A DNA stretch of 64,000 nucleotides, from contig JAVEYY010000025.1 of assembly GCA_034003245.1 (NCBI GenBank), positions 1 to 64,000 of the forward strand. The letters run 5' to 3'. The stretch is from Perlabentimonas sp034003245 (GTDB lineage: Bacteria > Bacteroidota > Bacteroidia > Bacteroidales > Tenuifilaceae). The notes below the pieces were generated by a model, which made no database searches, was not told the origin of the DNA, and saw only the letters and a program-made list of their open reading frames with translations. Made by a program: the position numbers and the translations under genes. This document shows, in pieces, positions 17,416-25,740 of the stretch (positions are counted from its first letter, which is position 1; each line of letters opens with the position of its first letter).

Positions 17416-18144
17416 ATGGGAAATAAAGTTAATCCAATAGGCAACAGGTTAGGAATCATCAAGGGATGGGATTCTAACTGGTACGGTGGAAACCATTACG
17501 CTCAGAAGCTAGTGGAGGATAGCCAGATTCGCGAGTACCTTAATGCCCGATTGGCAAAGGCAAGCGTTTCTAAAATCGTGATAGAGCGTACGCTTAAGCT
17601 TATTACCGTTACTGTTCACACTGCCCGTCCAGGAATTATCATCGGGAAAGGTGGTCAGGAGGTTGACAAGCTAAAGGAAGAGCTCAAGAATATCACCAGC
17701 AAAGAGATACAGATTAATATCTTCGAAATTAAGCGCCCAGAGCTTGATGCCATGATCGTAGCGAGCAACATCGCCCGTCAGGTAGAAGGCCGCATATCGT
17801 ACCGCAGAGCCATTAAAATGGCCATTGCATCGACCATACGCATGGGAGCCGAGGGTATTAAGGTGCAAATCTCGGGCCGCCTAGGTGGTGCTGAGATGGC
17901 CCGTTCCGAAACCTATAAGGAGGGAAGAATTCCCCTACATACTTTTCGTGCTGATATTGACTATGCTCTAGGCGAAGCTCTCACCAAGGTGGGTCTAATC
18001 GGAATTAAGGTTTGGATCTGCAACGGCGAAGTGTACGGCAAGCGTGATTTGTCTCCAAATGTTGGCAAGAGTGCCCCCAGCGCACCCGCAGCCCGCACGC
18101 AACGACCCCCACGCGGAGCGAACAATCGCAAGAAAAAGAAGTAG
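17416..18144 (+). CDS. rpsC: 30S ribosomal protein S3
   Basis: 242 residues with the KH-domain motif V-H-T-A-R-P-G-I-I-I-G-K-G-G and the S3 C-terminal block S-G-R-L-G-G-A-E-M-A-R. S3 lines the mRNA entry channel. The lysine- and proline-rich tail (S-A-P-A-A-R-T-Q-R-P-P-R) is a normal variable extension. Confidence 0.98.
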   Translation: MGNKVNPIGNRLGIIKGWDSNWYGGNHYAQKLVEDSQIREYLNARLAKASVSKIVIERTLKLITVTVHTARPGIIIGKGGQEVDKLKEELKNITSKEIQINIFEIKRPELDAMIVASNIARQVEGRISYRRAIKMAIASTIRMGAEGIKVQISGRLGGAEMARSETYKEGRIPLHTFRADIDYALGEALTKVGLIGIKVWICNGEVYGKRDLSPNVGKSAPSAPAARTQRPPRGANNRKKKK

Positions 18145-18171
18145 ATAATCGCATTTAATCGATTTTAGGAA

Positions 18172-18600
18172 ATGTTACAGCCAAAGAAAACAAAATTTAG
18201 GAGGCAGCAAAAGGGCCGCATGAAGGGCAATGCCCAGCGCGGAAACCAGCTTGTATTCGGATCCTTTGGAATCAAATCGCTAGAGACCACCTGGATAACC
18301 GGAAGACAGATTGAGGCTGCCCGTCAGGCCGTGACACGTTACATGAAACGTGAAGGTCAGATTTGGATTCGCATTTTCCCCGATAAGCCCATCACCAAGA
18401 AACCCGCCGAAGTACGTATGGGTAAAGGTAAGGGTGCTCCCGAGGGATTTGTAGCGCCAGTTACTCCCGGCCGCATCATCATTGAGGCCGAAGGAGTTCC
18501 ATACGAGGTAGCAAAAGAGGCACTCCGCTTAGCCGCGCAGAAGTTGCCTGTTACTACCAAGTTTATTGTACGCCGTGATTACACCGAAACTGAAAACTAG
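18172..18600 (+). CDS. rplP: 50S ribosomal protein L16
   Basis: 142 residues, with M-L-Q-P-K-K-T-K-F-R-R and R-M-G-K-G-K-G-A-P-E-G. It organises the A-site tRNA region of the 50S. Standard order before rpmC. Confidence 0.97.
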   Translation: MLQPKKTKFRRQQKGRMKGNAQRGNQLVFGSFGIKSLETTWITGRQIEAARQAVTRYMKREGQIWIRIFPDKPITKKPAEVRMGKGKGAPEGFVAPVTPGRIIIEAEGVPYEVAKEALRLAAQKLPVTTKFIVRRDYTETEN

Positions 18601-18607
18601 TTGAGAT

Positions 18608-18805
18608 ATGAAAGCGACTGAGATAAGAGAACTTACAGTGAAGGAAATTGAGGAGCGCATTGAGTCAAATGAAGCTCAACTACTGAAGTTGAAAATGAAT
18701 CACACCGTTTCGCCACTCGATAATCCCATGAAGATTAATGAGCTGCGCAAAACCATCGCAAGAATGAAAACCATTCTCACCGAGCGTACTAGTCAGAAAC
18801 AGTAA
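18608..18805 (+). CDS. rpmC: 50S ribosomal protein L29
   Basis: 65 residues, mostly two helices, with E-I-R-E-L-T-V-K-E-I-E-E-R and N-P-M-K-I-N-E-L-R-K-T-I-A-R. It neighbours L23 at the tunnel exit. Only 7 bases follow rplP. Confidence 0.95.
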   Translation: MKATEIRELTVKEIEERIESNEAQLLKLKMNHTVSPLDNPMKINELRKTIARMKTILTERTSQKQ

Positions 18806-18820
18806 AGCCATCTTTCAACA

Positions 18821-19081
18821 ATGGAAAATAAACGAAACTTAAGAAAAGAAAGGATTGGGCTAGTGGTTAGCAATAAGATGCAGAAATCTATTGTAGTAGC
18901 CGTTAAGCGCAAGGTTAAGCACCCAATCTATGGCAAGTTTGTGAATAGAACCACCAAGTTCTATGCCCACGATGAGCAAAATACTTGCAACGTTGGCGAT
19001 ACCGTTCGGATAATGGAGACCCGGCCCTTGAGTAAAACAAAGTGCTGGAGGTTAGTAGAAATCATTGAAAGAGCTAAATAG
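18821..19081 (+). CDS. rpsQ: 30S ribosomal protein S17
   Basis: 86 residues: R-K-E-R-I-G-L-V-V-S-N-K-M-Q-K-S-I-V-V and E-T-R-P-L-S-K-T-K-C-W-R, the family signatures. It is a primary 16S rRNA binder. The gap to rplN is two bases. Confidence 0.97.
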   Translation: MENKRNLRKERIGLVVSNKMQKSIVVAVKRKVKHPIYGKFVNRTTKFYAHDEQNTCNVGDTVRIMETRPLSKTKCWRLVEIIERAK

Positions 19082-19083
19082 CC

Positions 19084-19449
19084 ATGATACAGCAAGAAAG
19101 TAGACTACTAGTTGCCGACAACAGCGGAGCCAAAGAGGTTCTTTGCATTCGCGTGCTCGGCGGTACAGGCAAGCGCTACGCTCGAATTGGTGACAAAATT
19201 GTTGTTACCGTGAAAAGCGCATTGCCTAGCGGTGATGTTAAGAAAGGAACTGTTACCAAGGCCGTTGTGGTTAGGACTAAGAAAGAGCAAAGAAGGCCCG
19301 ATGGTAGCTACATCCGTTTCGACGATAACGCCTGTGTACTATTGAACAATCAGGGGGAGATTAGGGGTACCCGTATTTTCGGACCTGTGGCCAGGGAACT
19401 GCGCGACAAGTACATGAAGATCGTGTCCTTAGCACCCGAAGTATTGTAA
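19084..19449 (+). CDS. rplN: 50S ribosomal protein L14
   Basis: 121 residues, M-I-Q-Q-E-S-R-L-L-V-A-D-N-S-G-A-K at the start and R-G-T-R-I-F-G-P-V-A-R-E-L-R near the end. It forms inter-subunit bridges and is the docking site of the silencing factor RsfS. Confidence 0.98.
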   Translation: MIQQESRLLVADNSGAKEVLCIRVLGGTGKRYARIGDKIVVTVKSALPSGDVKKGTVTKAVVVRTKKEQRRPDGSYIRFDDNACVLLNNQGEIRGTRIFGPVARELRDKYMKIVSLAPEVL

Positions 19450-19470
19450 TCTGACAAAATCGTTATTACG

Positions 19471-19794
19471 ATGAATAAGAAATTACACGTAAAAAAAGGG
19501 GATATGGTATTCGTTAACGCTGGCGAATACAAAGGCAAGAAGGGTAAAGTGCTAGAGGTTTTGGTGAAGAAAGACCGTGCCATTGTAGAAGGGGTAAACC
19601 TTATCTCAAAGCACACCAAGCCCAATGCTAAGTACCCCCAGGGAGGCATCATTAAAAAGGAAGCTCCCATCCACATCTCGAACCTTATGCTGGTGGATCC
19701 CGCCAGCGACAAGCCAACTAGGATTGGCCGACGTTTGAGTGAGAGTGGTAAACTAGTTCGTTACTCTAAAAAATCAGGGGAGGAGATCAAGTAA
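19471..19794 (+). CDS. rplX: 50S ribosomal protein L24
   Basis: 107 residues with a KOW motif (K-G-D-M-V-F-V-N-A-G-E-Y-K-G-K-K-G-K-V). It is an early assembly initiator. Its stop overlaps the rplE start by one base (TAATG). Confidence 0.97.
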   Translation: MNKKLHVKKGDMVFVNAGEYKGKKGKVLEVLVKKDRAIVEGVNLISKHTKPNAKYPQGGIIKKEAPIHISNLMLVDPASDKPTRIGRRLSESGKLVRYSKKSGEEIK

Positions 19795-20351
19795 TGGAAT
19801 ACGTACCAAACCTCAAGAAAAAATACTACGAGGAAATCATTCCTAACCTTACCAAGGAGTTTGGTTACAAAACCGTGATGCAGGTTCCAAAGCTGCAAAA
19901 GATTGTAATCAACCAGGGCGTAGGGCAAGCCGTAGCCGACAAAAAAATGATAGAAACCGCTCAGGAAGAGCTTTCCATCATCGCCGGCCAAAAGGCAGTT
20001 CAAACCACCTCGCGCAAGGACATCTCGAACTTCAAGCTTCGTAAGAATATGCCCATCGGGACTAAGGTTACCCTTCGTCGCGAAAGAATGTACGAGTTCC
20101 TGGAAAGGCTTATCGCCGTTTCGCTGCCTCGTATTCGCGACTTCAAAGGTGTGAACAGCAAATTCGATGGTAGTGGTAACTACAGCCTGGGCATCCAGGA
20201 GCATATTATCTTCCCCGAGATCGATATCGATAAGATAAACAAGATGCTTGGACTAGAGATTACCTTTGTAACTTCATCGAATACCGATGAGGAGGCCTAT
20301 GCACTTCTACGTGAGTTCGGTATTCCTTTTAAAAATGCTAAAAAGAACTAG
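19794..20351 (+). CDS. rplE: 50S ribosomal protein L5
   Basis: 185 residues. Conserved blocks V-P-K-L-Q-K-I-V-I-N-Q-G-V-G and R-D-F-K-G-V and the C-terminal G-I-Q-E-H-I-I-F-P-E-I are present. It binds 5S rRNA and contacts the P-site tRNA. Confidence 0.98.
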   Translation: MEYVPNLKKKYYEEIIPNLTKEFGYKTVMQVPKLQKIVINQGVGQAVADKKMIETAQEELSIIAGQKAVQTTSRKDISNFKLRKNMPIGTKVTLRRERMYEFLERLIAVSLPRIRDFKGVNSKFDGSGNYSLGIQEHIIFPEIDIDKINKMLGLEITFVTSSNTDEEAYALLREFGIPFKNAKKN

Positions 20352-20354
20352 GGT

Positions 20355-20624
20355 ATGGCAAAAGAATCAATGAAAGCCAGAGAGGTGAAGCGCGCTAAGC
20401 TTGCTGCCAAGTACGCTGAGAAACGTGCCAAACTGAAAGAGGAAGGCGATTGGGTTGCACTGCAAAAGTTACCTCGCAACGCAAACCCCATTCGTCAGCG
20501 CAACCGCTGCTCGGTGACTGGTCGTCCACGTGGATATATGCGTCAGTTCGGCATCAGCCGTATTACCTTCAGAGAGTTGGCTTCAAAAGGGCTAATCCCC
20601 GGTATTAAGAAAGCTAGTTGGTAA
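20355..20624 (+). CDS. rpsN: 30S ribosomal protein S14, zinc-independent form
   Basis: 89 residues, the long cysteine-poor form: N-P-I-R-Q-R-N-R-C-S-V-T-G-R-P-R-G-Y has a single cysteine, and the short zinc form with two CxxC pairs is not what is encoded. The C-terminus G-L-I-P-G-I-K-K-A-S-W is standard. It sits 3 bases after rplE. Confidence 0.97.
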   Translation: MAKESMKAREVKRAKLAAKYAEKRAKLKEEGDWVALQKLPRNANPIRQRNRCSVTGRPRGYMRQFGISRITFRELASKGLIPGIKKASW

Positions 20625-20645
20625 ATACATAAATACAACACAGAA

Positions 20646-21044
20646 ATGGTTACTGATCCCATTGCAGATTATTTGACCCGCTTGCGTAACGCCATCATGG
20701 CGAACCATCGGATCGTTGAAGTGCCTGCCTCAAAGGTAAAACTGGAAATGACCAAAATCTTATTCGATAAAGGTTATATCCTCAACTACAAAATGGAGGA
20801 GGACAACAAGCAGGGTATGATTAAAATCGCACTGAAGTATCACCCCGAGAGCAAGAAGAATGCCATTAAGCATTTGGAGCGCGTAAGCCGTCCTGGCCTT
20901 AGGAGATATGTAGGTGTTGAAGAGATGCCCCGCGTCCTAAACGGCCTGGGTATTGCTATCCTGTCGACCTCAAAAGGCGTTATAAGCGATAAAGAAGCCC
21001 GCACCCAGAATGTTGGAGGCGAAGTGCTTTGCTATGTTTACTAA
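20646..21044 (+). CDS. rpsH: 30S ribosomal protein S8
   Basis: 132 residues starting M-V-T-D-P-I-A-D-Y-L-T-R-L-R-N-A and ending with S-T-S-K-G-V-I-S-D-K-E-A and G-G-E-V-L-C-Y-V. S8 binds helix 21 of 16S rRNA and represses the spc operon in E. coli; the corresponding mRNA site cannot be judged by eye. Confidence 0.98.
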   Translation: MVTDPIADYLTRLRNAIMANHRIVEVPASKVKLEMTKILFDKGYILNYKMEEDNKQGMIKIALKYHPESKKNAIKHLERVSRPGLRRYVGVEEMPRVLNGLGIAILSTSKGVISDKEARTQNVGGEVLCYVY

Positions 21045-21064
21045 TTTTTTAATGACTAATTGAA

Positions 21065-21619
21065 ATGTCTAGAATTGGAAAAAAACCTGTAAACTTACCC
21101 GCAGGAGTAACCGTAAAGGTTGGCTCCGACAACGTGGTAAGCGTGAAAGGCCCTCTAGGCGAGTTGACTCAGGCTGTACATCCTGATATCACCGTTGCTG
21201 TTGAGGGAGGTGAGGTTTCCCTAACTAGACCAACCGATCAAAAGCGTCACCGCTCAATGCACGGCTTGTACCGTGCGTTGATCAACAACATGGTTGTTGG
21301 CGTTTCAACTGGTTGGACTATCCAACAGGAACTTGTTGGGGTAGGCTATAAGGCCGAGGCTAAAGGGCAAGTGCTCGAGATGAGCCTAGGTTTCTCACAC
21401 GATATTCATTTTTTACTACCCAAAGAGGTATCGGTTGAGGCTAAAACTGACCGTAGGAGCAACCCTATTATCACCCTCAAGAGCATCGATAAGCAGTTGC
21501 TAGGTGTGGTTGCCGCTAAAATTCGTTCAATCCGGAAGCCCGAGCCATATAAAGGCAAAGGTATTCGCTTTGTGGGCGAAGTGGTGCGTAAGAAGTCTGG
21601 TAAATCAGCTGGTGCATAA
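21065..21619 (+). CDS. rplF: 50S ribosomal protein L6
   Basis: 184 residues: M-S-R-I-G-K-K-P-V-N-L-P-A-G-V and the C-terminal P-E-P-Y-K-G-K-G-I-R block. It supports the factor-binding region at the base of the stalk. Confidence 0.98.
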   Translation: MSRIGKKPVNLPAGVTVKVGSDNVVSVKGPLGELTQAVHPDITVAVEGGEVSLTRPTDQKRHRSMHGLYRALINNMVVGVSTGWTIQQELVGVGYKAEAKGQVLEMSLGFSHDIHFLLPKEVSVEAKTDRRSNPIITLKSIDKQLLGVVAAKIRSIRKPEPYKGKGIRFVGEVVRKKSGKSAGA

Positions 21620-21639
21620 CCTGTAAATTGTTAATAATT

Positions 21640-21999
21640 ATGGCTCTAAAGAAACAAGAAAGAAGAATCAGGATAAAAATGCGCTTGCGCAAGAGAATTT
21701 CTGGAACCCCAGAAAAGCCTAGATTATCCGTATTCAGGAGCAACAAGCAGATTAGCGTACAGGTTATCGACGATGTAAACGGCGTAACCCTTGCATCTGC
21801 TACCTCCAGAGTGAAAGAAATTGCTGAACAAGCAAATATTACTAAAACTGAACAAGCCCGCCTTGTTGGTAAGTTAGCTGCCGCAAAGGCCATTGAGAAA
21901 GGTATTACCTCCGTTGTGTTCGATCGTAACGGGTACCTATACCATGGTCGCGTGAAAGCACTAGCCGATGCAGCAAGAGAAGGTGGCCTTAAATTCTAA
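21640..21999 (+). CDS. rplR: 50S ribosomal protein L18
   Basis: 119 residues from the ATG at 21640 (M-A-L-K-K-Q-E-R-R-I-R-I-K). An upstream TTG in frame at 21628 would add four residues and is not needed. The R-L-S-V-F-R-S-N-K and V-V-F-D-R-N-G-Y-L-Y-H-G-R-V blocks mark L18, a 5S rRNA binder. Confidence 0.96.
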   Translation: MALKKQERRIRIKMRLRKRISGTPEKPRLSVFRSNKQISVQVIDDVNGVTLASATSRVKEIAEQANITKTEQARLVGKLAAAKAIEKGITSVVFDRNGYLYHGRVKALADAAREGGLKF

Positions 22000-22004
22000 T
22001 AGCG

Positions 22005-22526
22005 ATGTCGACAAATACAAGTATTCGTAAAGTAAAGACAGCTGACCTTGAGCTGAAGGATAGGTTAGTTTCCATACAGCGCGTTACCAAAGTTACCAAG
22101 GGTGGTAGAACCTTTAGCTTTTCGGCCATTGTAGTGGTTGGAGACGAGAATGGTATAGTTGGATACGGCTTAGGAAAAGCGAGTGAAGTAACATCCGCTA
22201 TTTCGAAAGGAATTGAGGACGCCAAGAAGAACCTAGTAAAGGTGCCTATTTATAAGGGAACTATTCCTCATGAGCAGGTGGCCAAATATGGTGGCGCTCG
22301 GGTATTCATGAAGCCAGCAACCCATGGAACTGGTGTTGTGGCTGGTGGAGCGATGAGGGCTGTGCTCGAGAGCGTTGGTGTAACCGACGTGTTGGCTAAG
22401 TCGAAAGGCTCTTCAAACCCTCACAACTTGGTTAAAGCTACTGTGGCTGCTCTTCTCGAACTACGCGACGCCTATGCAGTTGCCGCCGTTCGCGGGGTTG
22501 ATCTTGGTAAAGTGTTTAACGGTTAG
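22005..22526 (+). CDS. rpsE: 30S ribosomal protein S5
   Basis: 173 residues: double-stranded RNA-binding-like N-terminal domain (R-V-T-K-V-T-K-G-G-R-T-F-S-F-S-A) and the ribosomal S5 fold with A-T-H-G-T-G-V-V-A-G-G-A. S5 contributes to decoding accuracy and to the mRNA entry helicase. Confidence 0.98.
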   Translation: MSTNTSIRKVKTADLELKDRLVSIQRVTKVTKGGRTFSFSAIVVVGDENGIVGYGLGKASEVTSAISKGIEDAKKNLVKVPIYKGTIPHEQVAKYGGARVFMKPATHGTGVVAGGAMRAVLESVGVTDVLAKSKGSSNPHNLVKATVAALLELRDAYAVAAVRGVDLGKVFNG

Positions 22527-22537
22527 ATTTCGGAGTT

Positions 22538-22714
22538 ATGGCAATGATAAAAATTACACAGATTAAGAGCCGTATAGGCTCATCTAAGCGACAGATTGCA
22601 AATTTGAAGTCGCTAGGGCTACGAAGGATCAACCATAGCGTTGAACGCGAAGTTACCCCCGAGGTTTTGGGAATGATTGAAAAAGTTAGACACCTTGTTC
22701 GCGTAGAACAATAG
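22538..22714 (+). CDS. rpmD: 50S ribosomal protein L30
   Basis: A 58-residue gene read directly between rpsE and rplO, too short for most ORF thresholds. It begins M-A-M-I-K-I-T-Q-I-K-S-R-I-G and continues L-G-L-R-R-I-N-H-S-V-E, the L30 signature. It lies 11 bases after rpsE and 31 before rplO, the standard spc position. Confidence 0.96.
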   Translation: MAMIKITQIKSRIGSSKRQIANLKSLGLRRINHSVEREVTPEVLGMIEKVRHLVRVEQ

Positions 22715-22745
22715 TGATTAGAAACCTTCATAATGGTTAAAAGAT

Positions 22746-23192
22746 ATGGAATTGCACAATCTAAAGCCCGCCACTGGATCTACACACAAGGAGAAACGCA
22801 TTGGGCGCGGAACCGGTTCAGGTCATGGCGGCACCTCTACAAGGGGGCACAAGGGGGCGAAGTCGCGCTCGGGTTACTCCAAGAAAATCGGATTTGAGGG
22901 AGGCCAGATGCCTATGCAGCGTCGCTTGCCCAAGTTCGGTTTCAAGAATAAGTTTCGCAAAGAGTATAAAGCAATCAACATTGATGTTTTACAAACACTG
23001 GCCGACAAGCACAATATAACTTCATTCGATGTTCAAACCTTTATCGACGCTGGTCTCGTTTCAAAGAACGACCAGATTAAGATTTTGGGCAACGGAACGC
23101 TTACCGCTAAGCTTGATGTGAAAGCCCACGCTTTCTCACAAAAAGCCATCGAAGCCATTGAAGCAGTGCAAGGAACAGCCGTAAAACTATAA
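22746..23192 (+). CDS. rplO: 50S ribosomal protein L15
   Basis: 148 residues with the glycine-rich N-terminal extension (R-I-G-R-G-T-G-S-G-H-G-G-T) that penetrates 23S rRNA, and G-F-E-G-G-Q-M-P-M-Q-R-R-L-P-K. It is followed four bases later by secY. Confidence 0.97.
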   Translation: MELHNLKPATGSTHKEKRIGRGTGSGHGGTSTRGHKGAKSRSGYSKKIGFEGGQMPMQRRLPKFGFKNKFRKEYKAINIDVLQTLADKHNITSFDVQTFIDAGLVSKNDQIKILGNGTLTAKLDVKAHAFSQKAIEAIEAVQGTAVKL

Positions 23193-23196
23193 CTTG

Positions 23197-24522
23197 ATGA
23201 AATCTTTTTTTGAAACAATTAAGAATATCTTTAAGATAGAGGATCTGAGAAATCGAATCCTCTATACTTTAGGTATACTGCTTATTTACCGTTTAGGAAG
23301 TTTTATTGTACTTCCAGGTATCGACCCAGCTCAGTTGGGTGCACTCAAGAACCAGACAGCCGACGGAATCATGGGGCTACTGGACATGTTCTCGGGCGGA
23401 GCATTTAGTAATGCCTCAATTTTTGCCTTGGGGATTATGCCCTACATCTCTGCCTCCATCGTGGTGCAACTTCTTGGGATAGCCATACCTTACTTCCAAC
23501 GGTTACAAAAAGAGGGCGAAAGTGGCCGACGTAAGATTAACCAGATAACCCGTTACCTAACGGTGATTATTCTGCTACTTCAAGCACCCACATACTTGGC
23601 AAACCTGCACGCGCAGCTGCCAACTACAGCATTTGCCCTTAAAGGTGTATACTTCACCATTTCCTCTACAATTATCCTTATTGCTGGTACCATGTTCATC
23701 ATGTGGCTTGGTGAAAAGATTACCGACAAAGGAATTGGCAATGGTATCTCGCTAATCATCATGATTGGTATTATTGCTCGATTACCATTTGCCCTGACAG
23801 CGGAATTCTTTCAGCGTTCCGAGGAGATGGCTGGAGGTCTTGTAATGTTTCTGGTTGAGATGATTATCCTGTTTGTTGTGTTCATGTTCTCCATTCTGTT
23901 GGTGCAAGGAACACGCAAAATTCCCGTACAGTACGCCAAGCGTATTGTTGGGAACAAGCAGTACGGTGGCGTGCGTCAGTACATTCCCCTAAAGGTGAAC
24001 TCCGCTGGTGTAATGCCCATCATCTTTGCTCAGGCATTAATGTTTCTTCCAATGATGTTGGCAAGCTTTGATACAGAAACCACTACTGGTATTGCGGCTG
24101 CATTTTCTGATTTTACTGGTTTTTGGTACAACTTTACGTTTGCCCTACTAATCATTGCATTCACTTACTTTTACACTGCGGTTACCATTAATCCCAACCA
24201 AATGGCTGAGGATATGAAGAAGAACGGCGGTTTTATCCCCGGTGTTAAACCCGGTAAAAAAACTGTGGAATTCCTCGATACTATCATGTCAAGGATTACC
24301 CTTCCGGGGTCTATCTTCTTAGCATTCATTGCTATCCTACCAGCCTTTGCCATGATGCTGGGTGTTAATAACCAGTTTGCCCAGTTTTTTGGCGGCACGT
24401 CATTGCTAATTCTTGTAGGCGTGGTATTAGATACGCTTCAGCAAGTGGAAAGTCACCTGCTTATGCGTCACTACGATGGGTTAATGAAGACCGGCAGGAT
24501 TAAAGGAAAATCGGGAATGTAG
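23197..24522 (+). CDS. secY: Preprotein translocase channel subunit SecY
   Basis: 441 residues with ten predicted membrane segments. Signature blocks are G-I-M-P-Y-I-S-A-S-I, R-R-K-I-N-Q-I-T-R-Y, N-G-I-S-L-I-I-M-I-G and the cytoplasmic loop G-G-F-I-P-G-V-K-P-G. It forms the SecYEG pore in the inner membrane. The ATG at 23197 is used; the in-frame TTG at 23194 just before it is an unlikely start. The position after rplO is universal. Confidence 0.98.
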   Translation: MKSFFETIKNIFKIEDLRNRILYTLGILLIYRLGSFIVLPGIDPAQLGALKNQTADGIMGLLDMFSGGAFSNASIFALGIMPYISASIVVQLLGIAIPYFQRLQKEGESGRRKINQITRYLTVIILLLQAPTYLANLHAQLPTTAFALKGVYFTISSTIILIAGTMFIMWLGEKITDKGIGNGISLIIMIGIIARLPFALTAEFFQRSEEMAGGLVMFLVEMIILFVVFMFSILLVQGTRKIPVQYAKRIVGNKQYGGVRQYIPLKVNSAGVMPIIFAQALMFLPMMLASFDTETTTGIAAAFSDFTGFWYNFTFALLIIAFTYFYTAVTINPNQMAEDMKKNGGFIPGVKPGKKTVEFLDTIMSRITLPGSIFLAFIAILPAFAMMLGVNNQFAQFFGGTSLLILVGVVLDTLQQVESHLLMRHYDGLMKTGRIKGKSGM

Positions 24523-24551
24523 ATTCCCAAAAGTAAACGTTCTTTACAGTA

Positions 24552-25325
24552 ATGTCAATAGCAAAGACGGTTGAAGAGGTTGAACTCCTAAGGATTAATG
24601 CCGATTTGGTGTCGCGTACCCTAGCTGAAGTGGCTAAAGTTATTCAGCCTGGCGTAACCACGCTCCAACTCGACAAAGTTGCTGAGGAGTTCATCCGCGA
24701 TCATGGCGCTGAACCGGGGTTTTTGGGATACAATGGATTTCCTAACACCCTGTGTACATCGGTAAACGATGCAGTTGTTCATGGAATTCCGTCGAAGTAC
24801 GTGCTAAAGGATGGAGATATAGTATCTGTTGATTGTGGGACCAAGTACAAAGGTTTTTATGGCGATTCGGCCTATACCTTTGCTGTTGGTGAAGTATCGC
24901 CAGAGATTAAAAAGCTCCTTCGGACCACCCGCGATTGCTTGTTTCATGGTCTTATGGAGGCCATAGATGGGAATAGGGTGGGCGATATCTCCTTTGCTGT
25001 GCAAAAGCATGCCGAGTCGAATGGGTTCTCTGTTGTGCGTGAGTTAGTAGGACACGGATTGGGGAGAAATATGCACGAGAAACCTGAGGTACCCAACTAT
25101 GGGAGCCGAGGCCGAGGCGCTAAGCTTATCGACGGAATGGTAATTTGCATTGAGCCCATGATAAACATAGGCACCAGGCAGGTTTACCAAGAAAACGATG
25201 GATGGACAATCCGTACGTTCGACCACAAGCCATCAGCTCACTTTGAACTTACTGTTGTCGTGCGCAACGCAAAGCCCGATGTGCTGTCGACATTTGAATA
25301 TATTGAGAAGGTTTACCAGTTATAA
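24552..25325 (+). CDS. map: Methionine aminopeptidase, type I
   Basis: 257 residues. It has the pita-bread fold with metal ligands in S-V-D-C-G-T (first Asp), F-Y-G-D-S-A (second Asp), G-H-G-L-G-R (His), and glutamates in C-I-E-P-M and the C-terminal H-F-E-L-T. It removes the initiator methionine from nascent proteins. No insert of type II is present. It is 29 bases after secY and 17 before infA. Confidence 0.96.
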   Translation: MSIAKTVEEVELLRINADLVSRTLAEVAKVIQPGVTTLQLDKVAEEFIRDHGAEPGFLGYNGFPNTLCTSVNDAVVHGIPSKYVLKDGDIVSVDCGTKYKGFYGDSAYTFAVGEVSPEIKKLLRTTRDCLFHGLMEAIDGNRVGDISFAVQKHAESNGFSVVRELVGHGLGRNMHEKPEVPNYGSRGRGAKLIDGMVICIEPMINIGTRQVYQENDGWTIRTFDHKPSAHFELTVVVRNAKPDVLSTFEYIEKVYQL

Positions 25326-25342
25326 TAAACTTAAGAATAATT

Positions 25343-25561
25343 ATGGCCAAACAGACTGCCATAGAGAAGGACGGAACTATAGTTGAGGCACTATCGAATG
25401 CCATGTTCAGAGTTGAACTCGACAATGGACATGTAATTACCGCTCATATCTCTGGGAAAATGAGGATGCATTACATCAAAATTCTTCCCGGCGATAAGGT
25501 AAAGGTTGAGATGTCGCCCTACGACCTGTCAAAGGGGCGCATCACGTTCCGTTATAAGTAA
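25343..25561 (+). CDS. infA: Translation initiation factor IF-1
   Basis: 72 residues, an OB fold: M-A-K-Q-T-A-I-E-K-D-G-T-I and S-G-K-M-R-M-H-Y-I-K-I-L-P-G-D. It blocks the A site during initiation. The classical location is between map and rpmJ. Confidence 0.97.
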   Translation: MAKQTAIEKDGTIVEALSNAMFRVELDNGHVITAHISGKMRMHYIKILPGDKVKVEMSPYDLSKGRITFRYK

Positions 25562-25584
25562 CTTAACCGATAATAAGTATTGCG

Positions 25585-25701
25585 ATGAAAGTAAGAACTT
25601 CAGTTAAAAAACGCAGCGACGATTGCAAAATCGTACGGCGTAAAGGGCGTTTGTACGTGATTAACAAAAAAAATCCGAAGTTTAAACAACGCCAAGGATA
25701 A
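25585..25701 (+). CDS. rpmJ: 50S ribosomal protein L36, reduced-cysteine form
   Basis: 38 residues read directly from the sequence. It begins M-K-V-R-T-S-V-K-K-R and ends F-K-Q-R-Q-G. The zinc ribbon of typical L36 (three Cys and one His) is largely lost: only Cys14 remains, and the other positions are Ser, Asn and Phe. This matches zinc-independent L36 forms seen in the phylum. It lies 23 bases after infA. Confidence 0.95.
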   Translation: MKVRTSVKKRSDDCKIVRRKGRLYVINKKNPKFKQRQG

Positions 25702-25706
25702 TTTAT

Positions 25707-25714
25707 TAACTTTG
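25707..25714 (+). promoter_or_regulatory. Candidate internal -7 element before rpsM
   Basis: TAACTTTG, a perfect TAnnTTTG, starts five bases after the rpmJ stop. No good -33 element is found (a TTT at 25681 gives a 23-nt spacer). An internal promoter for the alpha cluster is possible. Confidence 0.35.
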
Positions 25715-25729
25715 TACCCTAATTTTTTT

Positions 25730-25735
25730 AAGGAG
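25730..25735 (+). promoter_or_regulatory. Unusually strong Shine-Dalgarno site of rpsM
   Basis: AAGGAG lies 5 bases before the rpsM ATG, after a run of seven T. Most genes in this window lack such a site, as is normal in Bacteroidota. Confidence 0.6.
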
Positions 25736-25740
25736 AAAAT

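Noticed and set aside
23194..23199. TTG start for secY
   Set aside because: The ATG three bases later gives the normal SecY N-terminus.
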